A stretch of 64,000 nt of DNA from Podarcis raffonei (taxonomy: Eukaryota > Chordata > Lepidosauria > Squamata > Lacertidae). The stretch covers positions 71,813,023 to 71,877,022 of the forward strand of contig NC_070604.1 of the NCBI RefSeq assembly GCF_027172205.1, in the 5' to 3' direction. The position numbers and the translations under genes were made by a program. Below, one piece after another: positions 1 through 10,900 of the stretch. Below the pieces are notes generated by a model that was not told the DNA's origin, did no database searches, and saw nothing but the letters and a program-made list of their open reading frames with translations. How positions within the stretch are numbered: position 1 is the stretch's first letter; the number at the start of each line of letters is the position of its first letter.

Positions 1-461
1 TAGCTTGAAAAGTAAACATGATGGGAATGTTGGGACTGTCCGTGGGAAACAGAGGGACAGTCAATTCACAGTGCGAAGCACCAGAATTAGCTCAGAGTGT
101 AATATGAGCTCTTCCGTTTATTCCTGTCCTGGAAGTACAGGAAGTGTTTGTCACTACACTGCTGGAGTTTGAAGAGAGCAGTCATGTTTTTTGTAACGCT
201 GCAAAGACAGAAATAAAAGCATGTAAATACGTTTCTGTCTATCTCTTTCCCCTGCCAGGGTGGGGGGCAGGAAAGAGGGGGTGTGTTCTTCCCACATTTG
301 AGAAGAATCGCCTATCGAGACCTAGCCTGCGCTTGCTGGGGAATGCAGCCAGGGAGGTCAACAGGGAATCAAGCCGGGTGCCTGGGATTGTTGCCAGTTT
401 CTGCTGATATGGGCTTGAATTTCCCGGCACGTTGATGTTGCAATAGCATTTATGACTAGAG

Positions 462-770
462 CATGGTAGACAAACTAAGACCCGGGGACCGGATCCGGCC
501 CAATCGCCTTCTAAATCTGGTCCACGGACAGTGTGTTTTTACATGAGTAGAATGTGCCCTTTTATTTAAAATGCATCTCTGGGTTATTTGTAGGGCAGGC
601 CTGGTGTTTTTACATGAGTAGAATGTGTGCTTTTATTTAAAATGCATCTCTGGGTTATTTGTGGGGCATAGGAATTCATTCTTATTTATTTTTCAAAATA
701 TAGTCCAGCCCCCCACAAGGTCTGAGGGACAGTGGACTGGCCCCCTGCTGAACAAGTTTGCTGGCCCCTG
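462..770. mobile_element. Non-autonomous hAT element, 309 bp, with 8-bp target duplication
   Basis: The element is bounded by a perfect 8-bp duplication, GACTAGAG, at 454-461 and 771-778, which is the hAT hallmark. The right end, read inward on the minus strand, is CAGGGGCCAGCAAA; the left end is a decayed version of the same motif. A second copy of the family lies at 36512-36763. Positions 533 onward and 604 onward are a 71-bp internal direct duplication (GTGTTTTTACATGAGTAGAA repeated), absent from the second copy. There is no transposase, so it would have moved in trans. The family assignment rests on ends and target duplication only. Confidence 0.8.
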
Positions 771-1266
771 GACTAGAGCAAGGCTGTCTCAGCACACCAG
801 CAACCACAACTGACACATTAGCCTAAGTTGGTGGGAAAACTCTGGTCCAGTGGACATTAGCAGAGCGTCCAGTCCAAAGGCCATAAAGAAACTGCATCCC
901 TAAGTTGCAAACCTATTCTTTAAGGAGGACCACACCTCCAGCTAAAGTAGGCTGAATACCAGCTACCAAGGAAATTGAGCCACCAAACAAGTCTCTCTTA
1001 TCTGTATTGCACTCCGGTTTGTTTTTTTCTCATCCTGTCCATTATTAGTTATAACCATACGTTTTGTCTAGCACTTCCTTGTCCTGTTTGTGAGTTCTTG
1101 ATTTCCCCAACCTTCCTAAGCATGTTTACTTGAAAGTGAGTTGTGGTAAATTTAAGGGGGTGGTCTGCATATTGAACTACCTTCGTGATTTACAGTGAGC
1201 TGGTTTTTTAAAATGTGCATTGCCGTATGTTGGGTCTTAACTGCCTCTTATGTGTTTCATTGCCAG

Positions 1267-1391
1267 CTGCAGTTGGTTTGATTGCTGCCGGATCAGTGCT
1301 ATTTCTGCCTGAGACCAAAGGGAGAACTTTGCCTGAGACCATCGAGGACGTAGAAAACTTTCATCGGCACCGTGCTAAGCAGCTCAATTAA
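1267..1391 (+). CDS. SLC22A1-like: Organic cation transporter, last coding exon (SLC22A1-like)
   Basis: This is the 3' terminal coding exon of an SLC22A-family polyspecific organic-cation transporter, a 12-helix major-facilitator protein of the plasma membrane. The acceptor is TTGCCAG at 1266. The exon enters in the same phase as exon 10 of the two other transporters here, then reads 40 residues to a TAA at 1389-1391. It contains the last membrane helix and the family's conserved tail ([20 protein letters not shown]). The other exons lie left of the window; no exon 9 is visible in 1-1266. Unlike SLC22A2 and SLC22A3, this exon stops in frame with no good donor before the stop, so the gene seems to lack the small exon 11. 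Subfamily SLC22A1/2/3 is clear. The SLC22A1 name is inferred from order and orientation relative to SLC22A2; a lineage-specific paralogue is possible. Confidence 0.8.
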
Positions 1392-1482
1392 TGACAAGTG
1401 AATGGAAAGTATTATTTGAAAATCAGTGTTCTTTCAGCTATAGTTTGTAAAATGCTCTGAGAATTAACCAGCTTGTCTAGGA

Positions 1483-1488
1483 AATAAA
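1483..1488 (+). other. Polyadenylation signal of the SLC22A1-like gene
   Basis: AATAAA lies 92 bp after the stop codon. A second AATAAA follows at 1538-1543. Either would end the SLC22A1-like mRNA; which is used cannot be told from sequence. Confidence 0.6.
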
Positions 1489-1739
1489 GCCGTGAGGACT
1501 TTAACTGACTGTAATGTAAAGGTCATTATACTAAAAAAATAAATATATATATTTTTGTCCTGTGTGTGCATCTGTTAAATGGATGAGTACTGTAAAGGTA
1601 GCATATAGTGCACATTTTAAAAAAATAGTTCTTAGAAATGACCCTAATTCAAATTATGTTGTGATAATACAGTCTGATTGGCCATCTGTCTATCTATCTT
1701 CAAACTCGGCTGAATATCTATTGTTCTGAGGGCATTCTT

Positions 1740-2094
1740 TTTGCAGGGTGATGGGCCATTAAGACAACAAAGGAACGGTCATGAGTCACTAAGAAAGCAA
1801 AGGAGAGGGGGCTCTGTGTGAGATGGCAAATGGGTGGAGTTCCCCCAACTTGCATATGGTGACGATAAAAGCCAGAGTTTAGAGTTGAAAGTGTATGTAA
1901 TGCGACCCAGAAGTAAAGTTACAGGTTGGAAACCAGAGAGGTAGAGCACAATGTTTGATTTCTGCTTGAATCCAAGGCTGTGGCTATAGGAGAAGCAGGA
2001 CCTTATTGGAGTGTTAATTGTGTGAGCCCCTCCATCATAGGTTGTATATATGTGTAAAGAAACCATATATCATAAAGAAACCACAGTCTCCACA
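1740..2094 (+). repeat. Unclassified interspersed repeat, sister of 56560-56850
   Basis: The stretch shares words in the same order with 56560-56850, including TGGAATCCAAG/TTGAATCCAAG, GTGTT, GAGCCCCTCCATC and a closing AAACCACAGTCTCC. The second copy has an AATAAA just before the end. The layout could suit a long-terminal-repeat fossil, but no target duplication was found, so the class is open. Confidence 0.4.
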
Positions 2095-3830
2095 TAGAAT
2101 CATAGAATCATAGAGTTGGAAGAGACCACAAGGGCCATCGAGTCTAACCCTCTGCCAAGCAGGAAACACCATCAGAGCACTCCTGACATATGGTTGTCAA
2201 GCCTCTGCTTAAAGACCTCCAAAGAAGGAGACTCCACCACACTCCTTGGCAGCAAATTCCACTGTTGAACAGCTCTTACTGTCAGGAAGTTCTTCCTAAT
2301 GTTTAGGTGGAATCTTCTTTCTTGTAGTTTGGATCCATTGCTCCGTGTCTGCTTCTCTGGAGCAGCAGAAAACAACCTTTCTCCCTCCTCTATGTGACAT
2401 CCTTTTATATATTTGAACATGGCTATCATATCACCCCTTAACCTCCTCTTCTCCAGGCTAAACATGCCCAGCTCCCTTAGCCGTTCCTCATAAGGCATCG
2501 TTTCCAGGCCTTTGACCATTTTGGTTGCCCTCCTCTGGACACGTTCCAGTTTGTCAGTGTCCTTCTTGAACTGTGGTGCCCAGAACTGGACACAGTACTC
2601 CAGGTGAGGTCTGACCAGAGCAGAATACAGTGGCACTATTACTTCCCTTGATCTAGATGCTATACTCCTATTGATGCAGCCCAGAATTGCATTGGCTTTT
2701 TTAGCTGCCGCGTCACACTGTTGGCTCATGTCAAGTTTGTGGTCAACCAAGACTCCTAGATCCTTTTCACATGTAGTGCTCTCAAGCCAGGTGTCACCCA
2801 TCTTGTATTTGTGCCTCTCATTTTTTTTGCCCAAGTGCAATACTTTACATTTCTCCCTGTTAAAATTCATCTTGTTTGTTTTGGCCCAGTTCTCTAATCT
2901 GTCAAGGTCGTTTTGAAGTGTGATCCTGTCCTCTGGGGTGTTAGCCACCCCTCCCAGTTTGGTGTCATCTGCAAATTTGATCAGGATGCCCTTGAGTCCA
3001 TCATCCAAGTCATTGATAAAGATGTTGAATAAGACCAGGCCCAAGACAGAACCCTGTGGCACCCCACTAGTCACTCTTCTCCAGGATGAAGAGGAACCAT
3101 TGATGAGCACCCTTTGGGTTCGGTCAGTCAGCCAGTTACAAATCCACTGAGTGGTAGCATAGTCAAGACCGCATTTTACCAGCTTCTTTACAAGAATATC
3201 ATGGGGCACCTTGTCAAATGCCTTGCTGAAATCAAGGTAGGCTACATCCACTGCGTTCCCTTCATCTACCAGGCTTGTAATTTTGTCAAAAAACGAGATC
3301 AGGTTAGTCTGACATGACTTATTTTTCAGAAATCCATGCTGACTATTGGTGATCACAGCATTCCTTTCTAGGTGCTCACAGACTGTTTGCTTAATGATCT
3401 GCTCCAGAATCTTCCCTGGTATTGATGTCAGACTGACTGGGCGGTAATTATTTGGGTCCTCTCTTTTCCCCTTTTTGAAAATAGGGACAACATTTGCCCT
3501 CCTCCAGTCTGCCGGGACTTCACCTGTTCTCCAGGAATTCTCAAAGATGACTGCCAGTGGTTCTGAGATCACATCTGCCAGTTCTTTTAATACTCTTGGA
3601 TGCAGTTCATCTGGCCCTGGAGACTTGAATACATCTAAACCAGCCAAGTATTCTTGTACTATGTCCTTAGTTATTCTGGGCTGTGTTTCTTCTGCTGAAT
3701 CATTTGCTCCAAATCCACAGTTGCTCATCCTCAAAGGAAACACGAATCCTGGATGAGTGTCTGAAACACCTGGAATTTCGCTCTGAGAAATTGGCATGAG
3801 CTGAGAAAACAGCCTACATCATTAGATACC
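2095..3830 (-). mobile_element. CR1 LINE, 5'-truncated, with an open reverse transcriptase frame
   Basis: The element reads right to left. Its 3' end is the CR1-type repeat AGAATCATAGAATCATAGAG at 2095. An unbroken frame of 541 codons (3797 down to 2172) covers the linker, reverse transcriptase and C-terminal region. Visible motifs are SKSPGPDE-like [46 protein letters not shown] and the catalytic FADDTKL. The CR1 endonuclease domain is missing, so this is a 5'-truncated copy. The absence of stops over 1.6 kb suggests a young insertion. It lies between the convergent ends of the SLC22A1-like gene and SLC22A2. The exact 5' junction is uncertain because CR1 usually makes no target duplication. 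Confidence 0.95.
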
Positions 3831-4484
3831 TGAAATGGATGGACAAGATGGGGACAAGGAGGGATCTGTGCACGCACATGGGCACATGAGATGAGGCACA
3901 CAGAACACTACATTAAGAACTGACCAAAATTAAGAACTTTGAGAATTTTCTTTGTCTTTCATTCCTGATTTAAGTATTTGCCTAACTCCATAGTGAGGCT
4001 TAAAATACATTTAAATTGGGCCAGATTGCACCCAAAGTCTGTAGGTGAAGTGAACTAGGTATCCAGAATCAGAACAATTTTTATGGGGAGAATTGTTGCA
4101 CAGTATTGGTTCTTCTAAATACTGAATGCAGTGCAAAATGATGTAAATGACTTCCCTTTTCTTTAGAAACTGTCTATTTCCTGATGCAATGAATTCTTCT
4201 CATTCATTTTTGTTTCCCAAACCACATACAGAATTTCATCATGTAGGGTTTGAGTCTATACTTTGCTAGTATTGTTCTGGCTGTAAACTGTGAAAACAAC
4301 GCCAAACTCTAAAGCAAGTTTCGTTCTCATAAACTGATTTCCACATCTCTTGTTACTCATTCAACCCTTTGAATACAAACTGTCAAACTTTGCCATAATG
4401 GACTTTGACAAGTCTTCTATTTCTTTATCTTTTGTAGTCCTCCAAACCCTAGTCCAATGTTTACTCCAAAGAAAGTCAAGTTCA
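3831..4484. other. Intergenic stretch, nothing recognised
   Basis: This lies between the CR1 element and the proposed SLC22A2 polyadenylation signal. The sequence is AT-rich and no coding exon, known repeat or structure was recognised. Confidence 0.4.
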
Positions 4485-4490
4485 TTTATT
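4485..4490 (-). other. Candidate polyadenylation signal of SLC22A2
   Basis: TTTATT on the + strand reads AATAAA on the minus strand, 500 bp beyond the SLC22A2 stop codon. It is the first canonical hexamer noticed in that direction. The implied 3' untranslated region would include the palindromic repeat at 4688-4810. Confidence 0.45.
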
Positions 4491-4687
4491 GGGATTTACC
4501 TTCCACTAGTCCTATCTAGTAAAAGAACGTGGGTGTAGGATTTGTGTGGCTGCGCTCATACTTCATTATTAGCATAGCCCAACCCAGTGTGGTGCAATCA
4601 AGGGAAGACCTAGGGCTTCTCCACACTTTAACTGGACCTGTAGTTTGGTCAGATTGTGTACTGATTAAGTCCCCTGGGAAAGGGTAC

Positions 4688-4810
4688 CTATAGCCCTCCA
4701 GATGTTGCTGGACTATGACCACTATCACCCTTGATTATTGGCCATGCTGGCTTGGGCTGATGGGATTTGGAGTCCAACAACCTTTGGAAGATTAGTTTCC
4801 CCATCCCTGA
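4688..4810. repeat. Palindromic interspersed repeat (CCTCCAGATGTTG family)
   Basis: The left arm carries CCCTCCAGATGTTGCTGGAC and the right arm the inverse theme GGAGTCCAACAACCTTTGGA, separated by about 60 bp containing GGCCATGCTGGC. Related copies occur at 8283, 9565, 21545, 26545, 29535, 29706, 41648 and 63690. This copy lies in the presumed SLC22A2 3' untranslated region. Confidence 0.7.
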
Positions 4811-4989
4811 TCGATAGACTTCCCTCCACAGAGTGTCAAAAACACACTGTAGTTGTGAATAAGCAGCAAAGAATCAGAGGATAAAGAAAGTTCAAAAAAT
4901 TACAACAGCCTGTGTGCATGTGTTTGCTCTCTTGCTCCATTTTTCTTTAATGCCAAATCAAGCGAAAATCATGCAAAAAATGGCTCTTC

Positions 4990-7900
4990 TTAATTAGTTG
5001 CCGTATCTGAGGTTTGAACATGGAGATAAATAATTTTTTCTTTTGGCCTTCCTTGCCTGTGGAAACAAAGCCGGATGAGTAACATGAACAGGAAAAGAGA
5101 ATCAGAAATTTAGTCTTCCGTGATTTTTGGGTCTAAATTACACTAAATACATCTCTTCAAGCTGTGTGAACCTTTTATTAAATGTAAATAACAGCTGAAG
5201 GGACTTCCAGTCAGGCGTGCAAATGCTGGAGTGAGGGAGAGTTTGAACCTGCTGTGATCACAAAGACCACCCCTCCAAAGCTGTGATTTGCAGCAAGTTT
5301 GAAGTTTCCTTTGGCTCCAATAAAGACTTCCCTCCTGGTGTGAACAGCAGCTTTTGGAGGGGTGCTTTTTCATTAGGGCTGCGGTTAGAGGTAAAGAGTT
5401 AAACTTCCCCTCCTCAATCTTGGAAGTCACAAGCCTCATTGCAGCTGGTGGGTCTTAACCTAACATCATTGCCTCCTCCTGGCACGCCTGCTAGTGAGGG
5501 CAGTATTACAGCAATCTGTGAAATGCATCTGTGAGCTGCCTTCCATTTAAAATCCCCTCCAATGAATGTTAATAGGTCTTTGTAGGACACTTGTCCCCAG
5601 GGGCCTGCCCAAGGGTGCTGGGTGTTGCTACCAGCTCTATTAGCTGCCCTCACTCGCTGGATCATCACCTTGTTGTGGTAAGTGGGCTTGAATGTTCCTA
5701 TGACCCTTGTGAATGAAGCCGTCGGGAATCTCGTACTCCCAGCAGGGTCACTTAAAAAATTTAAAGGGTCAATTTAAAAAAGTGTAGTATAAACACCAAC
5801 AATTGGGAAACACTGGCCTGTGAGTGCTCCAGTTGGAGAACAGCCTTACCAAAGGTGTCATGGGCTTTGAAGACACTCAAACTCAGGATGAAAGGGAGAA
5901 ATGTGCTAAGAGGAAGGCACGCTTGGCAAATCCACACCGTGATCAACTCCCGCCCGGAAACCTATGTCCCCACTGTGGAAGGACGTGTGGATCCAGAATT
6001 GGCCTCCACAGTCACTTACGGATTCATTGTTAAAACCGTGTTTATGGAAGACAATCTTACTCGGCTACGAGTGATCGCCAAAAATTAGCTGCTATCCCTA
6101 TACTCAAAACCTTAGGAAGAAGCAGACATGTGCCATATGATTGGCAGGAACAATGAAGCTTCCAGATTGGCCAGGTCTGGTATAAATATTAGGAGCCTAA
6201 TTTTCTGCCTTTGTCTGACCAGCAGGAGATTATCATCCACATTATCATGCATTTCAGGCTCCAGCTGTGACCACCCCCCACCCCTGATTTCATTTGCCCC
6301 TGTAATGGGAAATCACACTCTCCAAATCTAAATTTAGTTTTTGCTGGTTGCTCCTCTCCAACTGGCCATATGTCGTTCCTACCCACCTTCTTCAGGCAAG
6401 CAACATGAATGTGTGAAAAGGGCAGTGGGGTTCCGAGTATGAGCTCCACTTCCAGCTACTGAGCCCACACAGAAGACCTTCACAGGCTGAGTTTGAAGGC
6501 CTGGAGTGGGCTTCTTACCACGCTCTGCTGAATGCAGTTAGATTGAAACCTCTGCCCTATCAGCATTCTAAGCACCTGCCTTCAAAGTCATTTAGGAGTT
6601 CAGTTCAGAGCTCATCACATCTGGCTCAACACAGGAAGATCAAGGCAGCTCACCCTGTGTGGAACAAATGCCCCCCTTGCACTCCCCCTTCCTCCCGGCG
6701 CTGCTGAATGCCCAGCTAGAGCTCTCATTCACTAAGAATGCCTTTCTCTATAATATATGTTATACAGGACCATACCTGTGCATATTTTCGGCATCTTCAA
6801 TAGTCTCAGGTAAAGCTTTTCCTTTGGTTTCAGGTAAGAGCAGAACCAAGCCACCGTCAATGAGACCAATCACAGCTTCAGACACACGGCACAAACAAAA
6901 GATCAGTTGAGACAGACCACCCTGTGTGAAACGATACTAAGGCCCTATAGCAATTTATAAGTCGTGCCAATAAGATATTGCTGAACTATATTAAAGGAAA
7001 TGGCAGCGTGTAGATGCAAGTTCTCTTCTTCTCCCCCACCTGCAGACTATTTTATGAGTGATCTATTTTTCTCCAGAATCCTCCTTAGATAGGAGAATCA
7101 GCTGCAGTTCTTAGGAATTCACCACAGTGAGAATATAGATTAAATGTATCACTTACATTTCAGAGTATCTCTGCATATTCACATCCTTTTTCAAATGTCC
7201 AGAGGTGATTTCCTCTGAATGTACCATCTCTGGGCATTTGAAAAAGGATGTGAGTGTGCAGATAATGTGTTCTAGAATGAAGCCACTGTTTTTGAAGAGT
7301 AGCTTTCTGTCACTGAGAGAATGTTTTCAGAATTCTAAGACTGACAGCTCCTATATTTGAACTCTTTTAAGTCCTACTTAGGTGTTTGGTACCTGCAGAT
7401 ATCTATTGTGTGAAGCTGCCAGGAGGAATACATAGAATAAGACTCATCCCTTCAACAATGACTCTTGATGGGCTCAGTCTGAAGGGGGTTGATTGGGCAG
7501 TTTCCAACATCCACCCTACGGATGCTGAAGCAGCTCCCTCCAGACTGAGCTGATCCCAAATCAGCTTGGGGACACTGGTGGTGCATGTGCTGTTGCCATG
7601 TATGCAGAAACAAATGCCTGGACAAGGTTATTCTTGGAGATGCATTGGCAGGTGGCAGGGCTGTTTTACTGCCAGATTTCAAAAGGGTAGGGCAACTTTC
7701 CCTGGATATTCCTACTGGTTCTATCGTTTGCAACCCTGCCTTTATGCTCCTCTGTAACCCTAATCTCCTTTCTCTGTGCCATTCTAAAACTATCCCTGAT
7801 TTGCAATAGAGAATAACATCACACAATAATTTGATAAAAATGAATTGTTTAGCAGAATAGCATGATGTGGATTGTTTTTGACAGCAGGAGTTAGGGTTTG

Positions 7901-10900
7901 TTTTTTTGGAGAGGACTATAGAAACTTAGCTGTAATGTCTTGCCAAGAAACCTCTGAGGTAAAGGAAGAAATCTAAGCCCAGCTGTCAGAAAAGCAAACA
8001 TACGTTCAAGTAGTGTACAGGAGTTGGGTCACCAGGATCCCTTGGATATTTTGTTCAGTTATAGGAACTGCCTGCAGGTTTACTGTCAGCTTCTATCTGA
8101 TCCTCTTCACCATTAGGTATACCTACCTTAGCTAGGGATATTTGAGTATGAATTTGGAGAATAATGTGGAAAGAGCATGGAACAGACTTATGACTGAATG
8201 CATTCAAAAGTGGTATGGATGAGAGACTGATCTGCCTATGGCTACCTACAGATGCAGATCCTTCCCCATAATGCCTCTGAGTCAGGACCTGTGGTCCTCC
8301 AGATATGGCTGAACCACAACTACCAGCATCCTTGATCATTGACCAAGCTGGCATTGCAAAATTAAGAGAACTGTGTATTTCAATGGATGGCTGCATTGGT
8401 TTGCGTATTGTTTCAGAAAGTGAAAATTAGCTAGGTTCACATTTAAATTTGATTTCTCTCCTATCCCTAACTGGGGCAGGTGAGAATTGGAGTTCAGTGA
8501 CATCTGGAGAACCACAGCTCCCTGTCCGAGAATGAATAATCTACCCTCATTCAACATAAAATAAATAAGTAGTTCATGTTCTTACCAAAGACAACAAGTG
8601 GAAGTTCATGCCAGACATCTGCCAGCCTGTAGACAATGAATGGAGTTATGATCCCACCGATATCACACATTGAAGAGCAGACAAGAACACCAAGATTCCT
8701 GTAAAAATAAATGTGGAAGCCATTATATATATCACTGCAGAATCTAATATCACCCCCTTTGCCCAGTTACCCTAGTGCCCCAGAGATCCAGCCACTTGTG
8801 GAAACAAATGGAAAATAGAAATTAAAGCAGGTCAAACACTCTCGTTAAAAGCTATTAAATTCACATTCCCTGCTAGCTCCTACTTCTTTATCATGTTCTC
8901 TTGAGGATTTTTAAAGAGTTGTTTTATTTCTGTTTGTACTTTTTTTTTTTACTTCATAACTGCAAGACAGGCATCTTGAACATTTTTAAAAGAAAGATTG
9001 TCTACAAATGTGTTCATTAATAAATAAACTTTCACTTTTTTCACCAGCTTATGAAAAGCAACAGTTAATATCATTGCACCCGCAGCCTAAGTAGAGAGCT
9101 CTACATTTGACTGTCAACTGGTCCTTTTGACAAAGGGACACCAGTCCATCCTATAGTATCAGAAGATGGCTCACTCACCTGAGGAAAGTTGGGTATAGTT
9201 CTGCATTGACCAAGCAAATCATTTCATAGCACATTGTAATGCCCATCCTGCCTATGCAAGCGGCAGTCATTTTAAGCCAATAGAGATCTGAAAAGACATT
9301 GCACACACTGTTAATAAGTTGAAAGCTTTTGGGGCTTCTTAGGTTTTCTCTGCAAAATTGGTATTAAAAGTTACATCTTCTTAGAAATTGTATTTCATGG
9401 GGCAAATACTGCACACAATACTTTTGTGTTTGTGGCACCTGGTATTTGTCAGGAAGTAATGAATCAACATTCACATGTACACAAACACACAGAGAAAATG
9501 AATTACACACAATACCCTGCAGCAGGGTGAAGTCATACTTGATATAGATAGCTTAGGGATAGAGATCCTGCAACCCTCCAGATATTGTTGGATTCATTCC
9601 TCGCTGAGTTGTAATCCAGCAACCAGGGCCGACCCACCCATGAGGCAAGGTGAAGCAACCGCCTTAGGCGGCAGAATCCACAGGAGAAGCAGATATGACC
9701 TTCAAGGAATACATTGTCCATTGGTGGTGCTGTTGCCACAGTGGCAGCAATAGCAGTGGAGAGCTCCTTGGAGGCCAGATCTGCTGCCTCCTCAGCAGCC
9801 CCCACCCAATGCCACCTCTACAGCGGCCTCTTGGCAAATAGGAGAAACCGCTGGTCTCCTCCTACCCTTGTTTCCAATGTGAATCTTTATCCCCTCCCCC
9901 ATTCCCAATGTACGTAGATATCCCCCCCTTCTTTTTCCTTAGCTCTTTACTCACCCCTCCTTCCCTGGTGGGGGAGTGACGCCATTTTGGAGTTCACCTC
10001 AGGTGCCAAAATGTCTTGGTTTTGCCTTGCCAGCAAAATTTGAAGGGTCACAGGTTCCTTGCCCTTGGGGCATTGATTCGGAGCACACATACACATTCGG
10101 ATGACTGGGTTTTGCTGCTAGATTTGGTTACACTCAGGATGGAAAAGAAGAAGCTCAACCCTTCCCCTGCCAGTCATTTTCCTTTCAGAATCCCCACCCC
10201 TCTCAAGCTGATATTCTCCCTGCAGGTCCAAGTTCCTGTATATTTTGCCCTCTATGGAGAAAGCCAGAAAAAAGAGAGAACATATAGGTCCATTTCAGCG
10301 CCCAACTTGCTCACCTTCAGGCACTAGGGCTGTAAGGAGACAGGCGGCTCCTGCTGCCAGATTTGCTGCAGCCCAGGGATAGCGGCGGCCAATGCGGTCC
10401 ACTGTGAGTATGAGTATGAAGGCAGCAGGAAATTCAACAAGAGCAGAGTAAAAAAAGTCCAGGTAAATGTTGCCGCCACCAATTCCCATGTGCATGATGA
10501 GGCCCTGATACAGCACAGAGCTTGTGAACCTAGACAAAAAACAGAAGCCAGGTGAAGCCAGGCTCTTTCCTGGGCTGGGGTTGTTTTTGTGTGTGCAGAA
10601 AGCCTACTCATAGTTCTAGCCAAATATGTAAAAGTAAAGGTAAAGGGACCCCTGACCATTAGGTCCACTCGTGGCCAACTCTGGGGTTGCATGCTCATCT
10701 TGCTTTATTGGCCAAGGGAGCTGGCTTACAGCTTCCGGTTCATGTGGCCAGCATGACTAAGCCGCTTCTGGCGAACCAGAGCAGCGCACAGAAACGCCAT
10801 TTACCTTCCTGCCAGAGTGGTACCTATTTATCTACTTGCACTTTGACATGCTTTCGAACTGCTAGGGTGGCAGGAGCAGGGACCGAGCAATGGGAGCTCA

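Noticed and set aside
1-1266. Exon 9 of the SLC22A1-like gene
   Set aside because: Both strands were read for the CDIGG/TPFxxYR block and no match was found; the exon must lie left of the window.
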